49,317 nt of DNA from an uncultured Pelagibacteraceae bacterium (lineage in GTDB: Bacteria; Pseudomonadota; Alphaproteobacteria; Pelagibacterales; Pelagibacteraceae): positions 1 through 49,317 of the forward strand of contig CACKXX010000003.1 in the NCBI GenBank assembly GCA_902604265.1. Reading direction: 5' to 3'. The notes beneath the pieces are model-generated. The model worked only from the letters and a program-made list of their open reading frames with translations, did not search any database and was not told the DNA's origin. Positions 28,147-36,718 of the stretch are shown piece after piece (the stretch's first letter is position 1; each line of letters begins with the position of its first letter). Both the position numbers and the translations under genes were made by a program.

Positions 28147-29985
28147 TTATGTTTTTTCTACTTTCGTATGCGCCACTTCACTTGGTGGTGTAGTTTGTGT
28201 TATAAAATCTTCTTTTGCTCCAGGAACACTATAATCATAAGCCCATCTGTGAACTGTTGGAAGTCTATCTCCCCAGTTACCATGTTCAGGCGGAACTGTT
28301 GGCGTTAGCCATTCTAGTGAGCAAGCTTGCCAAGGATTATGTCCTGCAGGTTTCCCTGTTTTTAAAGTTTTAATAATATTGTAAATTAAAATAAACTGTG
28401 CAGCACCAACTATAAAAGCTGCTAAGCTTATAAATTCGTTCATTCCAACAGCTGATGTTACGTATGGACTATCATACATTTCAAAATATCTTCTAGGTAC
28501 TCCAATAAATCCTAAATAGTGCATTGGGAAATAAATTGAATAAGCGCCTAAAAAAGTTAACCAGAAGTGCCATTTACCTAATTTTTCATCTAAAAATCTT
28601 CCCGCTACTAAAGGAAACCAGTGGTAAACAGCTCCCATTATTACCATAAGTGGTGCAATACCCATAACCATATGAAAGTGGGCAATAACAAAATAAGTAT
28701 CTGACAATGGAACATCTACGCTAACATTTCCTAAAAAAATTCCTGTAATTCCACCATTCACAAAAGTTACTATAAACCCCAAACACCACAGCATAACAAC
28801 ATTAAGTCGAATATTTCCTCTCCAAAGCGTAAGGATCCAGTTATAAACTTTCATTGCAGTAGGAACAGCTATTATAAGAGTGGTAGTTGCAAAGAAGAAT
28901 CCAAACCAAGGATTCATTCCACTAACATACATATGGTGCGCCCAAACAAAAAAGCTTAGTGCACCTATTCCCACTATTGCCCAAACCATCATTCTATATC
29001 CAAATATATTTTTTCTAGCGTGAACAGAAATTAAATCTGAAATTATTCCAAATGCAGGCAGTGCAACTATATAAACTTCGGGATGACCGAAGAACCAGAA
29101 TAAATGTTGAAAAAGAATAGGGCTTCCACCACCATATTCTAAAACTTCTCCTGCTTTTAATATTGTTGGCATGAAAAAGCTTGTTCCAAGAACATTGTCT
29201 AAACTCATCATTAATGCACCTACTAATAATGCGGGAAAAGCTAGCATTGCTAAAACTGTAGCTGTGAAAATTCCCCAAACTGTTAGAGGCATTCTCATCA
29301 ATGTCATACCTCTTGTTCTTGCTTGAAGCACAGTAATTAAATAATTCAAACCACCCATAGTAAATCCAGCTACAAATAAAATTAGAGATATACACATTAA
29401 CATTATTCCCCATCCTGCTCCTGGAGTTCCTTCTAATATTGCTTGTGGAGGATAAAGCGTCCAACCTGATCCTGTTGGTCCACCTGGAACGAAAAAACTT
29501 GCTAATAAAACTGCAACAGCAACAAAAAAACTCCAAAAACTAACCATGTTTAGATACGGAAAAACCATATCTCTTGCTCCAACCATCAGTGGTATTAAAT
29601 AATTTCCAAAGCCACCGAGAAATAATGCAGTTAAAAAATAAACTACCATTATCATTCCGTGCATAGTAACAAATTGATAATAATGTTCTGCAGTCATAAA
29701 AGGAGCTAATCCTGGAAAGCCTAATTGTAAACGCATTAACCAAGAAAGAATTAAACCAATTATTCCAGTAAATGTTGCTAATAGAAAATATTGCACTCCA
29801 ATAACTTTCGCATCTTGACAAAAAATCCATTTAGTTATGAAACTATGCCCATGATACAAATCTTGATCAGCGACTTCTGCTGGTCTTACGTAGTCTGCAT
29901 CTGTTGCTATTCCCGATCCTCCTCCAGAAATAGCTTCTGAAGATTGAGCTTGTATTGTTTTATTATCATTAAAATCTTCTGACAT
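28147..29985 (-). CDS. ctaD: Cytochrome c oxidase subunit I
   Basis: LFWFFGHPEVYIVALPAFGIISDL, WAHHMYVSGMNPWFGFFFATTTLIIAVPTAMKVYNW, VIAHFHMVMG; heme a/a3 and CuB ligand motifs present. Confidence 0.98.
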   Translation of the reverse strand: MSEDFNDNKTIQAQSSEAISGGGSGIATDADYVRPAEVADQDLYHGHSFITKWIFCQDAKVIGVQYFLLATFTGIIGLILSWLMRLQLGFPGLAPFMTAEHYYQFVTMHGMIMVVYFLTALFLGGFGNYLIPLMVGARDMVFPYLNMVSFWSFFVAVAVLLASFFVPGGPTGSGWTLYPPQAILEGTPGAGWGIMLMCISLILFVAGFTMGGLNYLITVLQARTRGMTLMRMPLTVWGIFTATVLAMLAFPALLVGALMMSLDNVLGTSFFMPTILKAGEVLEYGGGSPILFQHLFWFFGHPEVYIVALPAFGIISDLISVHARKNIFGYRMMVWAIVGIGALSFFVWAHHMYVSGMNPWFGFFFATTTLIIAVPTAMKVYNWILTLWRGNIRLNVVMLWCLGFIVTFVNGGITGIFLGNVSVDVPLSDTYFVIAHFHMVMGIAPLMVIMGAVYHWFPLVAGRFLDEKLGKWHFWLTFLGAYSIYFPMHYLGFIGVPRRYFEMYDSPYVTSAVGMNEFISLAAFIVGAAQFILIYNIIKTLKTGKPAGHNPWQACSLEWLTPTVPPEHGNWGDRLPTVHRWAYDYSVPGAKEDFITQTTPPSEVAHTKVEKT

Positions 29986-30017
29986 TTTTTCCCTTTATAT
30001 ATTTTTTACCATTTAAT

Positions 30018-30854
30018 TTATTTTTTTGCCAATTTTGTTTTTTCGTTTTCTAAAATCTTTTGTTTTGCTATTAAATCTGAAAATGTTTCTTGTTGTTGAA
30101 GCCAATTATCATATTCTTGTTTATCTTGTACTTCTACACCACCTCTCATAGCGTAATGCCCAACTCCACAATACTCAGCACACAAAACTTCAAACTCGCC
30201 TACTTTGTTAGGTTCAAACCAATAATAAGTTACAATTCCAGGAACTGCATCCATTTTTGCTCTGAACTGAGGAACATACCAGTTGTGAAGTACATCAACT
30301 GATCTTAACAAGATTTTAACTGGTCTATTATTTTCTAAATTTATAACATCACTTTGTATCATTACATCATCATTTCCAAATGGGTCATCCAAGTTAATTC
30401 CAAAAGGATTGTTATCATTTATATTGACTACTTTTGTTGTTCCTAATTTTCCATCTTCGCCTGGCAACCTATATTGCCATCCCCATTGCCAAGCCATTAC
30501 ATCAATCTCAATTGCATTTTTTGGAACATTAACATACTGATTCCAGATAATTAGTCCTGGAGCTAAAAGAGCAGCTACACCTAATGTTGTTGCCCATGTA
30601 AGTATTTTTTCTAATTTTTTATCTTCTGGTTTGTATTCGGCTTTTCTTTCTTTTTTATAAGAGAATTTAAAAACACAGTAAACCATGAAAAGACAAACAG
30701 CTATAAAAACTCCTCCTCCAATCCAGAATGTTAAAGTAATGGTGTCATCCATCCCTCCCCAGTTTGAAGCAACATCTGTCCAGTACCATGGTGTAAAAAT
30801 ATGGAACAATACTGATCCAAGAATAACTAAAAAGAATATAATACCTACGTGCAT
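30018..30854 (-). CDS. ctaC: Cytochrome c oxidase subunit II (CuA)
   Basis: AWQWGWQYRLPGEDG, RSVDVLHNWYVPQFRAKMDAVPG, EVLCAEYCGVGHYAMRG CuA ligand set. Confidence 0.97.
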   Translation of the reverse strand: MHVGIIFFLVILGSVLFHIFTPWYWTDVASNWGGMDDTITLTFWIGGGVFIAVCLFMVYCVFKFSYKKERKAEYKPEDKKLEKILTWATTLGVAALLAPGLIIWNQYVNVPKNAIEIDVMAWQWGWQYRLPGEDGKLGTTKVVNINDNNPFGINLDDPFGNDDVMIQSDVINLENNRPVKILLRSVDVLHNWYVPQFRAKMDAVPGIVTYYWFEPNKVGEFEVLCAEYCGVGHYAMRGGVEVQDKQEYDNWLQQQETFSDLIAKQKILENEKTKLAKK

Positions 30855-30942
30855 AACAGCTTATATAGAATAAATATCACATAAAAACCTATGACAAAAT
30901 GTCTTAAGAAACTGTCAAAATATCAAATATAACCTTGTTTAT

Positions 30943-31134
30943 ATGCTAGGAAAAATTGAAATTTTAGCTGTTATTCTAATACTGGTTCTATTGTTTTATT
31001 TCGTCATTTCTTTAGGTGCTGGAGTTTTCTCAAAAAAGGAAACTAATTCAAGAACAAAAAAATATTTAAAGTCTGTAAATATATTGCTGTCTATAATTGC
31101 AGTTGTTGGGGTTATACTAGTTTTATTTTTATAA
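30943..31134 (+). CDS. Small two-TM membrane protein of unknown function
   Basis: 63 aa; two hydrophobic segments separated by KKETNSRTKKYLKS; divergent from ctaC. Confidence 0.55.
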   Translation: MLGKIEILAVILILVLLFYFVISLGAGVFSKKETNSRTKKYLKSVNILLSIIAVVGVILVLFL

Positions 31135-31141
31135 TATTTTT

Positions 31142-31822
31142 TTAAGAAATTAAAGATTTGCACCAAGCTATAACTGAATCGTTATAAATAAACATAATTG
31201 CAAAAAATACTAACCAAACAATAAACAAAAATAACCAGTAAAGAGATAATGCTTGTAGGTTACTTGTCTCTTTAACATAATCTCTCTCTTTCAATTTAAA
31301 AATTCTTGAACTTATTTTGCCCCAAAAAAACAAACCACCTAACAAATGCAACCCATGCAATGCTGTAAAAATATAGTAGGAAGAAAAATAATTATTGGTT
31401 GAAACAAAATGACCTTCTTTCATTAATTTATACCAAAGTATAATTTGTAAAAATAAAAATAAATAACTTAAAGCTCCTACAATAATTATATTGTTTTTTA
31501 TTTTATTGGTTAAATTATTCTTTAAATCTTTGCTTATTTTATTAAAAAAATAAGTAACTAAGATTAAAACTAGAGTATTAATCCATAGCAACCTATTTTT
31601 CAAAATTAGAGTTGTATCTTGTTCTGGAGGTATCGAATAAAGATAAGCAGTAAAAATTAAACTAAATATCGCAGTACTTATTCCAAATATTATAATCACC
31701 GCTGACAATTGATTGGTAACCTCAAAAGTTTTTCCAACATGCTTATTATCAATTAAAGCCTGGCTTTCTTCCCATGGTTTTTCTAAAAGTGTGCCAAATA
31801 GTTTCTTTATAATAGAGGTCAT
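31142..31822 (-). CDS. Stand-alone cytochrome c oxidase subunit III-like protein
   Basis: KPWEESQALIDNKHVGKTFEVTNQLSAVIIIFGIS..., YYIFTALHGLHLLGGLFFW..., LQALSLYWLFLFIVWLVFFAIMFIYND; heme-copper oxidase subunit III pattern. Confidence 0.8.
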   Translation of the reverse strand: MTSIIKKLFGTLLEKPWEESQALIDNKHVGKTFEVTNQLSAVIIIFGISTAIFSLIFTAYLYSIPPEQDTTLILKNRLLWINTLVLILVTYFFNKISKDLKNNLTNKIKNNIIIVGALSYLFLFLQIILWYKLMKEGHFVSTNNYFSSYYIFTALHGLHLLGGLFFWGKISSRIFKLKERDYVKETSNLQALSLYWLFLFIVWLVFFAIMFIYNDSVIAWCKSLIS

Positions 31823-31858
31823 GATATTTATATAATTAGTAAATATTATTTTGCAACA

Positions 31859-32449
31859 ATGAATTTAAAAACTTCAATAACAATTATTATAGGTTGTTTG
31901 ATTATTTTCCTATTTGTTATGCTACCTATATTCTTGTCTATAGAAAAAAAAGAAGATGAATATGTTAAAAAATTCCAAGGATCTTCTTTTTCATTAAATG
32001 ATGTTAATAATGAAATCATTACAGAAACGTCTTTTGAAGGACCTTTAACTGCAATTTTTTTTGGTTTTACAAATTGTCCAGATGTATGTCCAATGACACT
32101 AAATAATTTGGACTTGGCTATAAAAAATTTAGAGCAAGAAAAGAAAGATAAATTTAAAGTTTTTTTTGTTAGCATAGATCCTGAAAGAGATAGTCCTCAA
32201 GTTATAAAAAATTATTTAAATTCATTTGAGAATAAAATTTATGGAATTACTGGAGATCCAAAAAAAGTATTTCTTATGTCAAAATCTTGGGGAGTTCTTT
32301 CTGAAAAGATTTTCACTGAAGATGGAAACTATTTAATAAATCATAGCTCATCTATTATTTTGTTAAAAGATGGAAAATATCTAAACAGAATTAGTCATCA
32401 TGCTAACTACGAAGATATTTTTAAAAGTATAAACAAATACTTAAGATAA
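31859..32449 (+). CDS. SCO1/SenC family copper chaperone
   Basis: FEGPLTAIFFGFTNCPDVCPMTLNNL (CxxxC), FVSIDPERDSPQVIKNYL, YLINHSSSIILL. Confidence 0.95.
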   Translation: MNLKTSITIIIGCLIIFLFVMLPIFLSIEKKEDEYVKKFQGSSFSLNDVNNEIITETSFEGPLTAIFFGFTNCPDVCPMTLNNLDLAIKNLEQEKKDKFKVFFVSIDPERDSPQVIKNYLNSFENKIYGITGDPKKVFLMSKSWGVLSEKIFTEDGNYLINHSSSIILLKDGKYLNRISHHANYEDIFKSINKYLR

Positions 32450-33142
32450 CAAATTAAAACTTATTATTGATATCATAGATATCGCTGCCGTTTCAGACCT
32501 TAAAATATTATGATTAATTTTAAGAGGAATTAATTTTTTTTGTTTTAAAATATTTTCTCTTTCTTTAACTGTAAAATCTCCCTCTGGTCCAATTAATATA
32601 CAAAGTGGATCTGAACTCTTAAAATTAATTTTACTATTATCAGTATTTAGATCTCCAAATATAATATCTATATTTTGATTCAATTTTAAAAATTCATTTA
32701 ATTTTAAGATTTTTTCTAACTTTGGAATTTTTAATCTATTACTTTGTTCGGATGCTTCTGTAATAATTTTATTTAATCTTTTATCATTTAATTTTCTTAC
32801 AATTGTTCTTTCTGTTAAAATAGGAATAAATTTTGTAACTCCAAGTTCGGTTGATTTTTGTATCATTAGATTTAAATAATTTAATTTTATAGGAGCAAAA
32901 GCCAACCAAATTTCTCTTTCATTGTTGGCAGATCTTAATTTTTTTATTACTAAAAATTCTAAGATTCCTTTTTTAATATCTTTTATTTTTGCCTCCCACT
33001 CTCCACTTTCATTAAATAAAGAAAAAGTTTGCCCAATATTTACCCTCATTACTTTAAATAAATAGTGTGATTGAGTTTTATCTAGCTTTGAAATTAAATT
33101 AAGTGATAAACTTTCCTTAAAAAATAATCTAATATTACTCAT
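32441..33142 (-). CDS. rsmE: 16S rRNA (uracil(1498)-N3)-methyltransferase
   Basis: SHYLFKVMRVNIGQTFSLFN, QKSTELGVTKFIPILTERTIV, EQSNRLKIPKLE, ILIGPEGDFTVKER, ILRSETAAI. Confidence 0.95.
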   Translation of the reverse strand: MSNIRLFFKESLSLNLISKLDKTQSHYLFKVMRVNIGQTFSLFNESGEWEAKIKDIKKGILEFLVIKKLRSANNEREIWLAFAPIKLNYLNLMIQKSTELGVTKFIPILTERTIVRKLNDKRLNKIITEASEQSNRLKIPKLEKILKLNEFLKLNQNIDIIFGDLNTDNSKINFKSSDPLCILIGPEGDFTVKERENILKQKKLIPLKINHNILRSETAAISMISIISFNLLS

Positions 33143-33158
33143 TTAAACAAGTTAATTT

Positions 33159-33821
33159 ATGAAAAATATTAAAGCAATAATATTTGATGCATATGGCACA
33201 TTATTTGATGTCAATTCAGCTGCTGAAAAATGCAAAGATAAAATTGGAAAAAAGTGGGAAAATTTTTCAAATTACTGGAGAACCACTCAATTGGAGTATA
33301 CTTGGCTTAGAAATTTAATGGGTAGACATAAAGATTTTTGGCAAATTACCGAAGACAGTTTAGACAAATCAATGAAAGTCTTTGAAATTGATAGCTCAAT
33401 GAAAATTGACCTTTTAAATTTATATAAAATTTTATCTACATTCCCTGAGGTAAAAGATGCTTTAAACACTCTCAAAGAAAAAAAATATAAACTTGCAATT
33501 CTTTCAAATGGCACACCTTCTCTACTTAATGAGTTAGTTAAAAGTAATAATTTAGATAATATTTTTGATGATGTTTTTTCAATTGAGGAAGTTAAAGCTT
33601 ATAAACCAGATCCAAAAGTCTATAATATTCCAATAAAAAAATATCAAATACAAAAAAATGAAGTTGCTTATTTAAGCGCAAATACTTGGGATGTTTCTGC
33701 GGGTGGCAATTATGGATTTAATCCTATTTGGGTAAATCGAAATAATAATATTTTTGATAATCTTGATTTTAAACCAGTTAATGAAATAAAAAATTTAAAA
33801 GATATAAACAACCTCTTATAG
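33159..33821 (+). CDS. HAD-family hydrolase, haloacid dehalogenase type II-like
   Basis: IIFDAYGTLFDVNSAAEKC, YWRTTQLEYTWLRNLMGRHKDFW, ILSNGTPSLLNELV, YKPDPKVY, VAYLSANTWDVSAGGNYGF. Confidence 0.9.
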   Translation: MKNIKAIIFDAYGTLFDVNSAAEKCKDKIGKKWENFSNYWRTTQLEYTWLRNLMGRHKDFWQITEDSLDKSMKVFEIDSSMKIDLLNLYKILSTFPEVKDALNTLKEKKYKLAILSNGTPSLLNELVKSNNLDNIFDDVFSIEEVKAYKPDPKVYNIPIKKYQIQKNEVAYLSANTWDVSAGGNYGFNPIWVNRNNNIFDNLDFKPVNEIKNLKDINNLL

Positions 33822-33845
33822 ATTATTGGTAAATTCTATCTTTAC

Positions 33846-34352
33846 TCATCTATATACTATGTTTAATAAAATCCTTGAATCTTTATCATCCTGAGTAATT
33901 CCATAATGTTCATCTGTATTGCTAAAAAAAATCATTTGATTTTCTTTTGATTTTACTTCTTTATCCTTAATAACTGTGGCCCCATTACAAGTTGTAAAAT
34001 TTAATATACAAATTTTTACTTCTTCATCTGGCTTGTTATTTGCATCTGTCCAATCGTGATGCTTTCTATGTTTTATTTTTTTACCCTGATTAGTGTATAA
34101 ATTAGCTTTTATTCTTAAAAATTTATTAAAATTATTATTTTGCTTAATAAAATACTTTATTGGTTCAAATTTTGTAAAGTAATTACTATTTATTTTTTGA
34201 TTTTCAACCAATGTATGAGTAAACATAAAATTATTATCATCTTCATATGTCGTAGTTTGTTTTTGAAAAAACCAAGGAAAAGTATTAGAGTAAACTAAAT
34301 TTTGTAATTCTTTAAAGTAATCTTCTATTAAAAAATTGTCTATTATTTTCAT
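33846..34352 (-). CDS. Putative 2OG-Fe(II) oxygenase-like protein
   Basis: IKANLYTNQGKKIKHRKHHDWTD (HxD-type), ILNFTTCNGATVIKDKEVKSKENQMIFFSNTDEHYGITQDDKDSRILLNIVYR (distal H and R); layout similar to phage-type 2OG-Fe(II) oxygenases. Confidence 0.65.
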   Translation of the reverse strand: MKIIDNFLIEDYFKELQNLVYSNTFPWFFQKQTTTYEDDNNFMFTHTLVENQKINSNYFTKFEPIKYFIKQNNNFNKFLRIKANLYTNQGKKIKHRKHHDWTDANNKPDEEVKICILNFTTCNGATVIKDKEVKSKENQMIFFSNTDEHYGITQDDKDSRILLNIVYR

Positions 34353-34425
34353 AGATAGGTTTTAATTCTCTTTTATTCCACTTGCAAGCCATTCAAGATT
34401 ATCATAATGGTACATTTGTAAAATA

Positions 34426-35400
34426 ATGAAAGCTGCAATAATTAATAAAACAGGAGGACCAGAAGTAATAGAGCTAAAAGATATAGTTTTAGAAAAACCA
34501 AGTGAAAATGAAGTTACAATTGAGCAAAAAGCAATTGGTTTAAACTACATTGATACCTATCATAGATCTGGCCTTTATCCTTTGAAACTTCCAATAGGAT
34601 TAGGGCTCGAAGGTGCGGGTATAATTACTGAGGTTGGATCAAATGTTAAAAATTTAAAAGCTGGAGATAAAGTGGCATACGCTTCAATACCATTAGGTGC
34701 TTATTCAACACATAGAAATTTTCCTGCAAGTAAACTTGTTAAAATACCTGATGGAGTTGATTTAGAAGTAGCAGCAACTTTAATGACAAAAGGTTTAACA
34801 ACTTATTATCTTTTGCACCAAACTTATAAAGTTAAATCAGGTGATACTATTTTATTTCATGCAGCAGCAGGTGGTGTGGGACAGATATTTGGCCAATGGG
34901 CAAAAAGTCTTGGATGTAATATTATTGGAACTGTTGGATCGGAAGAGAAAATTAATGTTGCAAAAAAATGTGGATACGACCATGTAATAAATTACTCAAA
35001 AGAGAATTTTTCAACTAGAGTAAAAGAATTAACTGATGGTAAAGGTGTACCAGTCGTTTACGATGGTGTCGGCAAAGATACACTGGAAGGATCATTAGAA
35101 TGCTTAAAGACAAAAGGTATGATGGTATCATTTGGAAATGCGTCAGGACCACTGTCAGATATAAATGTACCAAAAATGTTACAACCAAAAGGTTTATTCT
35201 TTGTAAGACCTTCTATGCAACAATATTTAAGTACCAAAGAAGAATTAGACGAAGCTGCTTCAACTATGTTTGAAAAAATTAAATCTGAAAAAATTAAAAT
35301 TGAAATTTTTAAAAAGTATAAATTAGAAGATGTTGTTCAAGCTCATAAAGATTTGGAAGGAAGAAAAATCTTAGGTCCTGCAGTAATTGTTCCCTACTAA
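34426..35400 (+). CDS. NADPH:quinone oxidoreductase (zinc-less MDR family)
   Basis: GPEVIELKDIVLEKPSENEVTI, GLNYIDTYHRSGLYPLKLPIGLGLEGAGIITEVG, ILFHAAAGGVGQIFGQWAKSLG. Confidence 0.93.
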   Translation: MKAAIINKTGGPEVIELKDIVLEKPSENEVTIEQKAIGLNYIDTYHRSGLYPLKLPIGLGLEGAGIITEVGSNVKNLKAGDKVAYASIPLGAYSTHRNFPASKLVKIPDGVDLEVAATLMTKGLTTYYLLHQTYKVKSGDTILFHAAAGGVGQIFGQWAKSLGCNIIGTVGSEEKINVAKKCGYDHVINYSKENFSTRVKELTDGKGVPVVYDGVGKDTLEGSLECLKTKGMMVSFGNASGPLSDINVPKMLQPKGLFFVRPSMQQYLSTKEELDEAASTMFEKIKSEKIKIEIFKKYKLEDVVQAHKDLEGRKILGPAVIVPY

Positions 35401-35801
35401 TCTATTTTAACATCCATATCAGACATATGTAATTTTAAAGCATTTGTTGATATTTGAATTTCCCTAATAAAAAACATAATAGATATTATCATTGATAAAC
35501 AACAAGAACCAAAAATTATTCTAGCTAGAAAAATCTCATCTAAATAGAGAGCAAAAACTGTTAACATATTAAATAAAAATCCAAATGAAGCAAACATTAT
35601 GGTCCATCTAATAATTGTAATTCTGCTACTTAAATTTATAAACTGCTTTTTCCACTCGGGCGGGATATGTTTTTCATAAACATGTTCATCATGAAGTTCT
35701 CTTATAAGTTTACTTAAAGTATGAAATCTGTTGCTATAAACACTCATAAGCAAAGGGATTGCTGGAAACATTAGTGCTGTTACTGTGTAATCTATATTCA
35801 T
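35397..35801 (-). CDS. DUF2721-like membrane protein
   Basis: ALMFPAIPLLMSVYSNRFHTLSKLIRELHDE followed by two TM segments; matches the DUF2721 layout from memory. Confidence 0.65.
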   Translation of the reverse strand: MNIDYTVTALMFPAIPLLMSVYSNRFHTLSKLIRELHDEHVYEKHIPPEWKKQFINLSSRITIIRWTIMFASFGFLFNMLTVFALYLDEIFLARIIFGSCCLSMIISIMFFIREIQISTNALKLHMSDMDVKID

Positions 35802-35852
35802 ACGAATCAGTTTGATTATGAATCTAGGCTTTGTTATTTACAAGAAAATTAA

Positions 35853-36716
35853 ATGGAAAATCTTAAATTATTTATTCAATTAACTAGATTAGATAAACCT
35901 ATTGGTTATATGCTATTATTTTGGCCTTGCTTATGGGGTCTGACAATTGCTTATGATTTTGAAAATAATTTTAATACATATGTTTTTTATTTAGTCTTAT
36001 TTTTTTTTGGCTCAGTTTTAATGAGATCGGCAGGCTGTATAGTAAATGATATTGCTGATAGGAATTATGATAAAAAGGTTTTAAGGACTAAAAATAGACC
36101 CATAGCTTCAGGAAAAATTTCAGTCAAACTAGGTTTTTTTTATATATCATTATTATGTTTGCTCGCATTGATAGTTTTATTGCAATTTAATAAATTAACA
36201 ATAATTTTGGCTTTAGCTTCAATGCCACTAGCTTTTGCATACCCTTATATGAAAAGGTTAACATATTGGCCTCAGCTTTTTTTAGGAATTACATTTAACT
36301 ATGGTTTACTTTTGGGATGGATATCGATCCAAGAGAGTTTAGATTTAACGCCAATTATCTTTTATATAGGAGCCATATTTTGGACACTAGGATATGACAC
36401 GATCTATGGATATCAAGATATTAAAGATGATGAAATAATTGGAGTAAAATCAACCTCTATTAAATTTAAAAATAAACCAAAAAAATTTCTTTCATTATGC
36501 TATGTGATCACTTTTATTTCTATAATAAGTATTGGAGTGTTAATGAATTATAATAATTATTACTTTTTATTTTTAATTCTTCCTGCTATTCACTTATTTT
36601 TTCAAATAAAAGTCTTAAATATCAAAGATCAAAATATCTGTTTAAAAATATTTAAATCAAATAATATGCTTGGTTTAGTAATATTTATAAATTTATTAAT
36701 AGGAAAATTAATATAA
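35853..36716 (+). CDS. ubiA: 4-hydroxybenzoate polyprenyltransferase
   Basis: LTRLDKPIGYMLLFWPCLWGL, RSAGCIVNDIADRNYDKKVLRTKNRPIASGKIS, LGYDTIYGYQDIKDDEIIGVKST. Confidence 0.96.
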   Translation: MENLKLFIQLTRLDKPIGYMLLFWPCLWGLTIAYDFENNFNTYVFYLVLFFFGSVLMRSAGCIVNDIADRNYDKKVLRTKNRPIASGKISVKLGFFYISLLCLLALIVLLQFNKLTIILALASMPLAFAYPYMKRLTYWPQLFLGITFNYGLLLGWISIQESLDLTPIIFYIGAIFWTLGYDTIYGYQDIKDDEIIGVKSTSIKFKNKPKKFLSLCYVITFISIISIGVLMNYNNYYFLFLILPAIHLFFQIKVLNIKDQNICLKIFKSNNMLGLVIFINLLIGKLI

Positions 36717-36718
36717 AT

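Noticed and set aside
29560-29610. GARDM...PYLNM in CtaD instead of GAPDM...PRMNN, considered as a D-channel mutation
   Set aside because: GARD-type sequences occur in other heme-copper oxidases (e.g. bo3), the D-channel Asp and first Asn are kept, and the GHPEVY motif is intact, so this looks like a normal subfamily variant.
29015-29830. ORFs 29015-29536 and 29540-29830 on the same strand as ctaD but in another frame
   Set aside because: They lie within the coding sequence of cytochrome oxidase subunit I and have Ser/Arg/Cys-rich frame-shadow composition; no independent start context.
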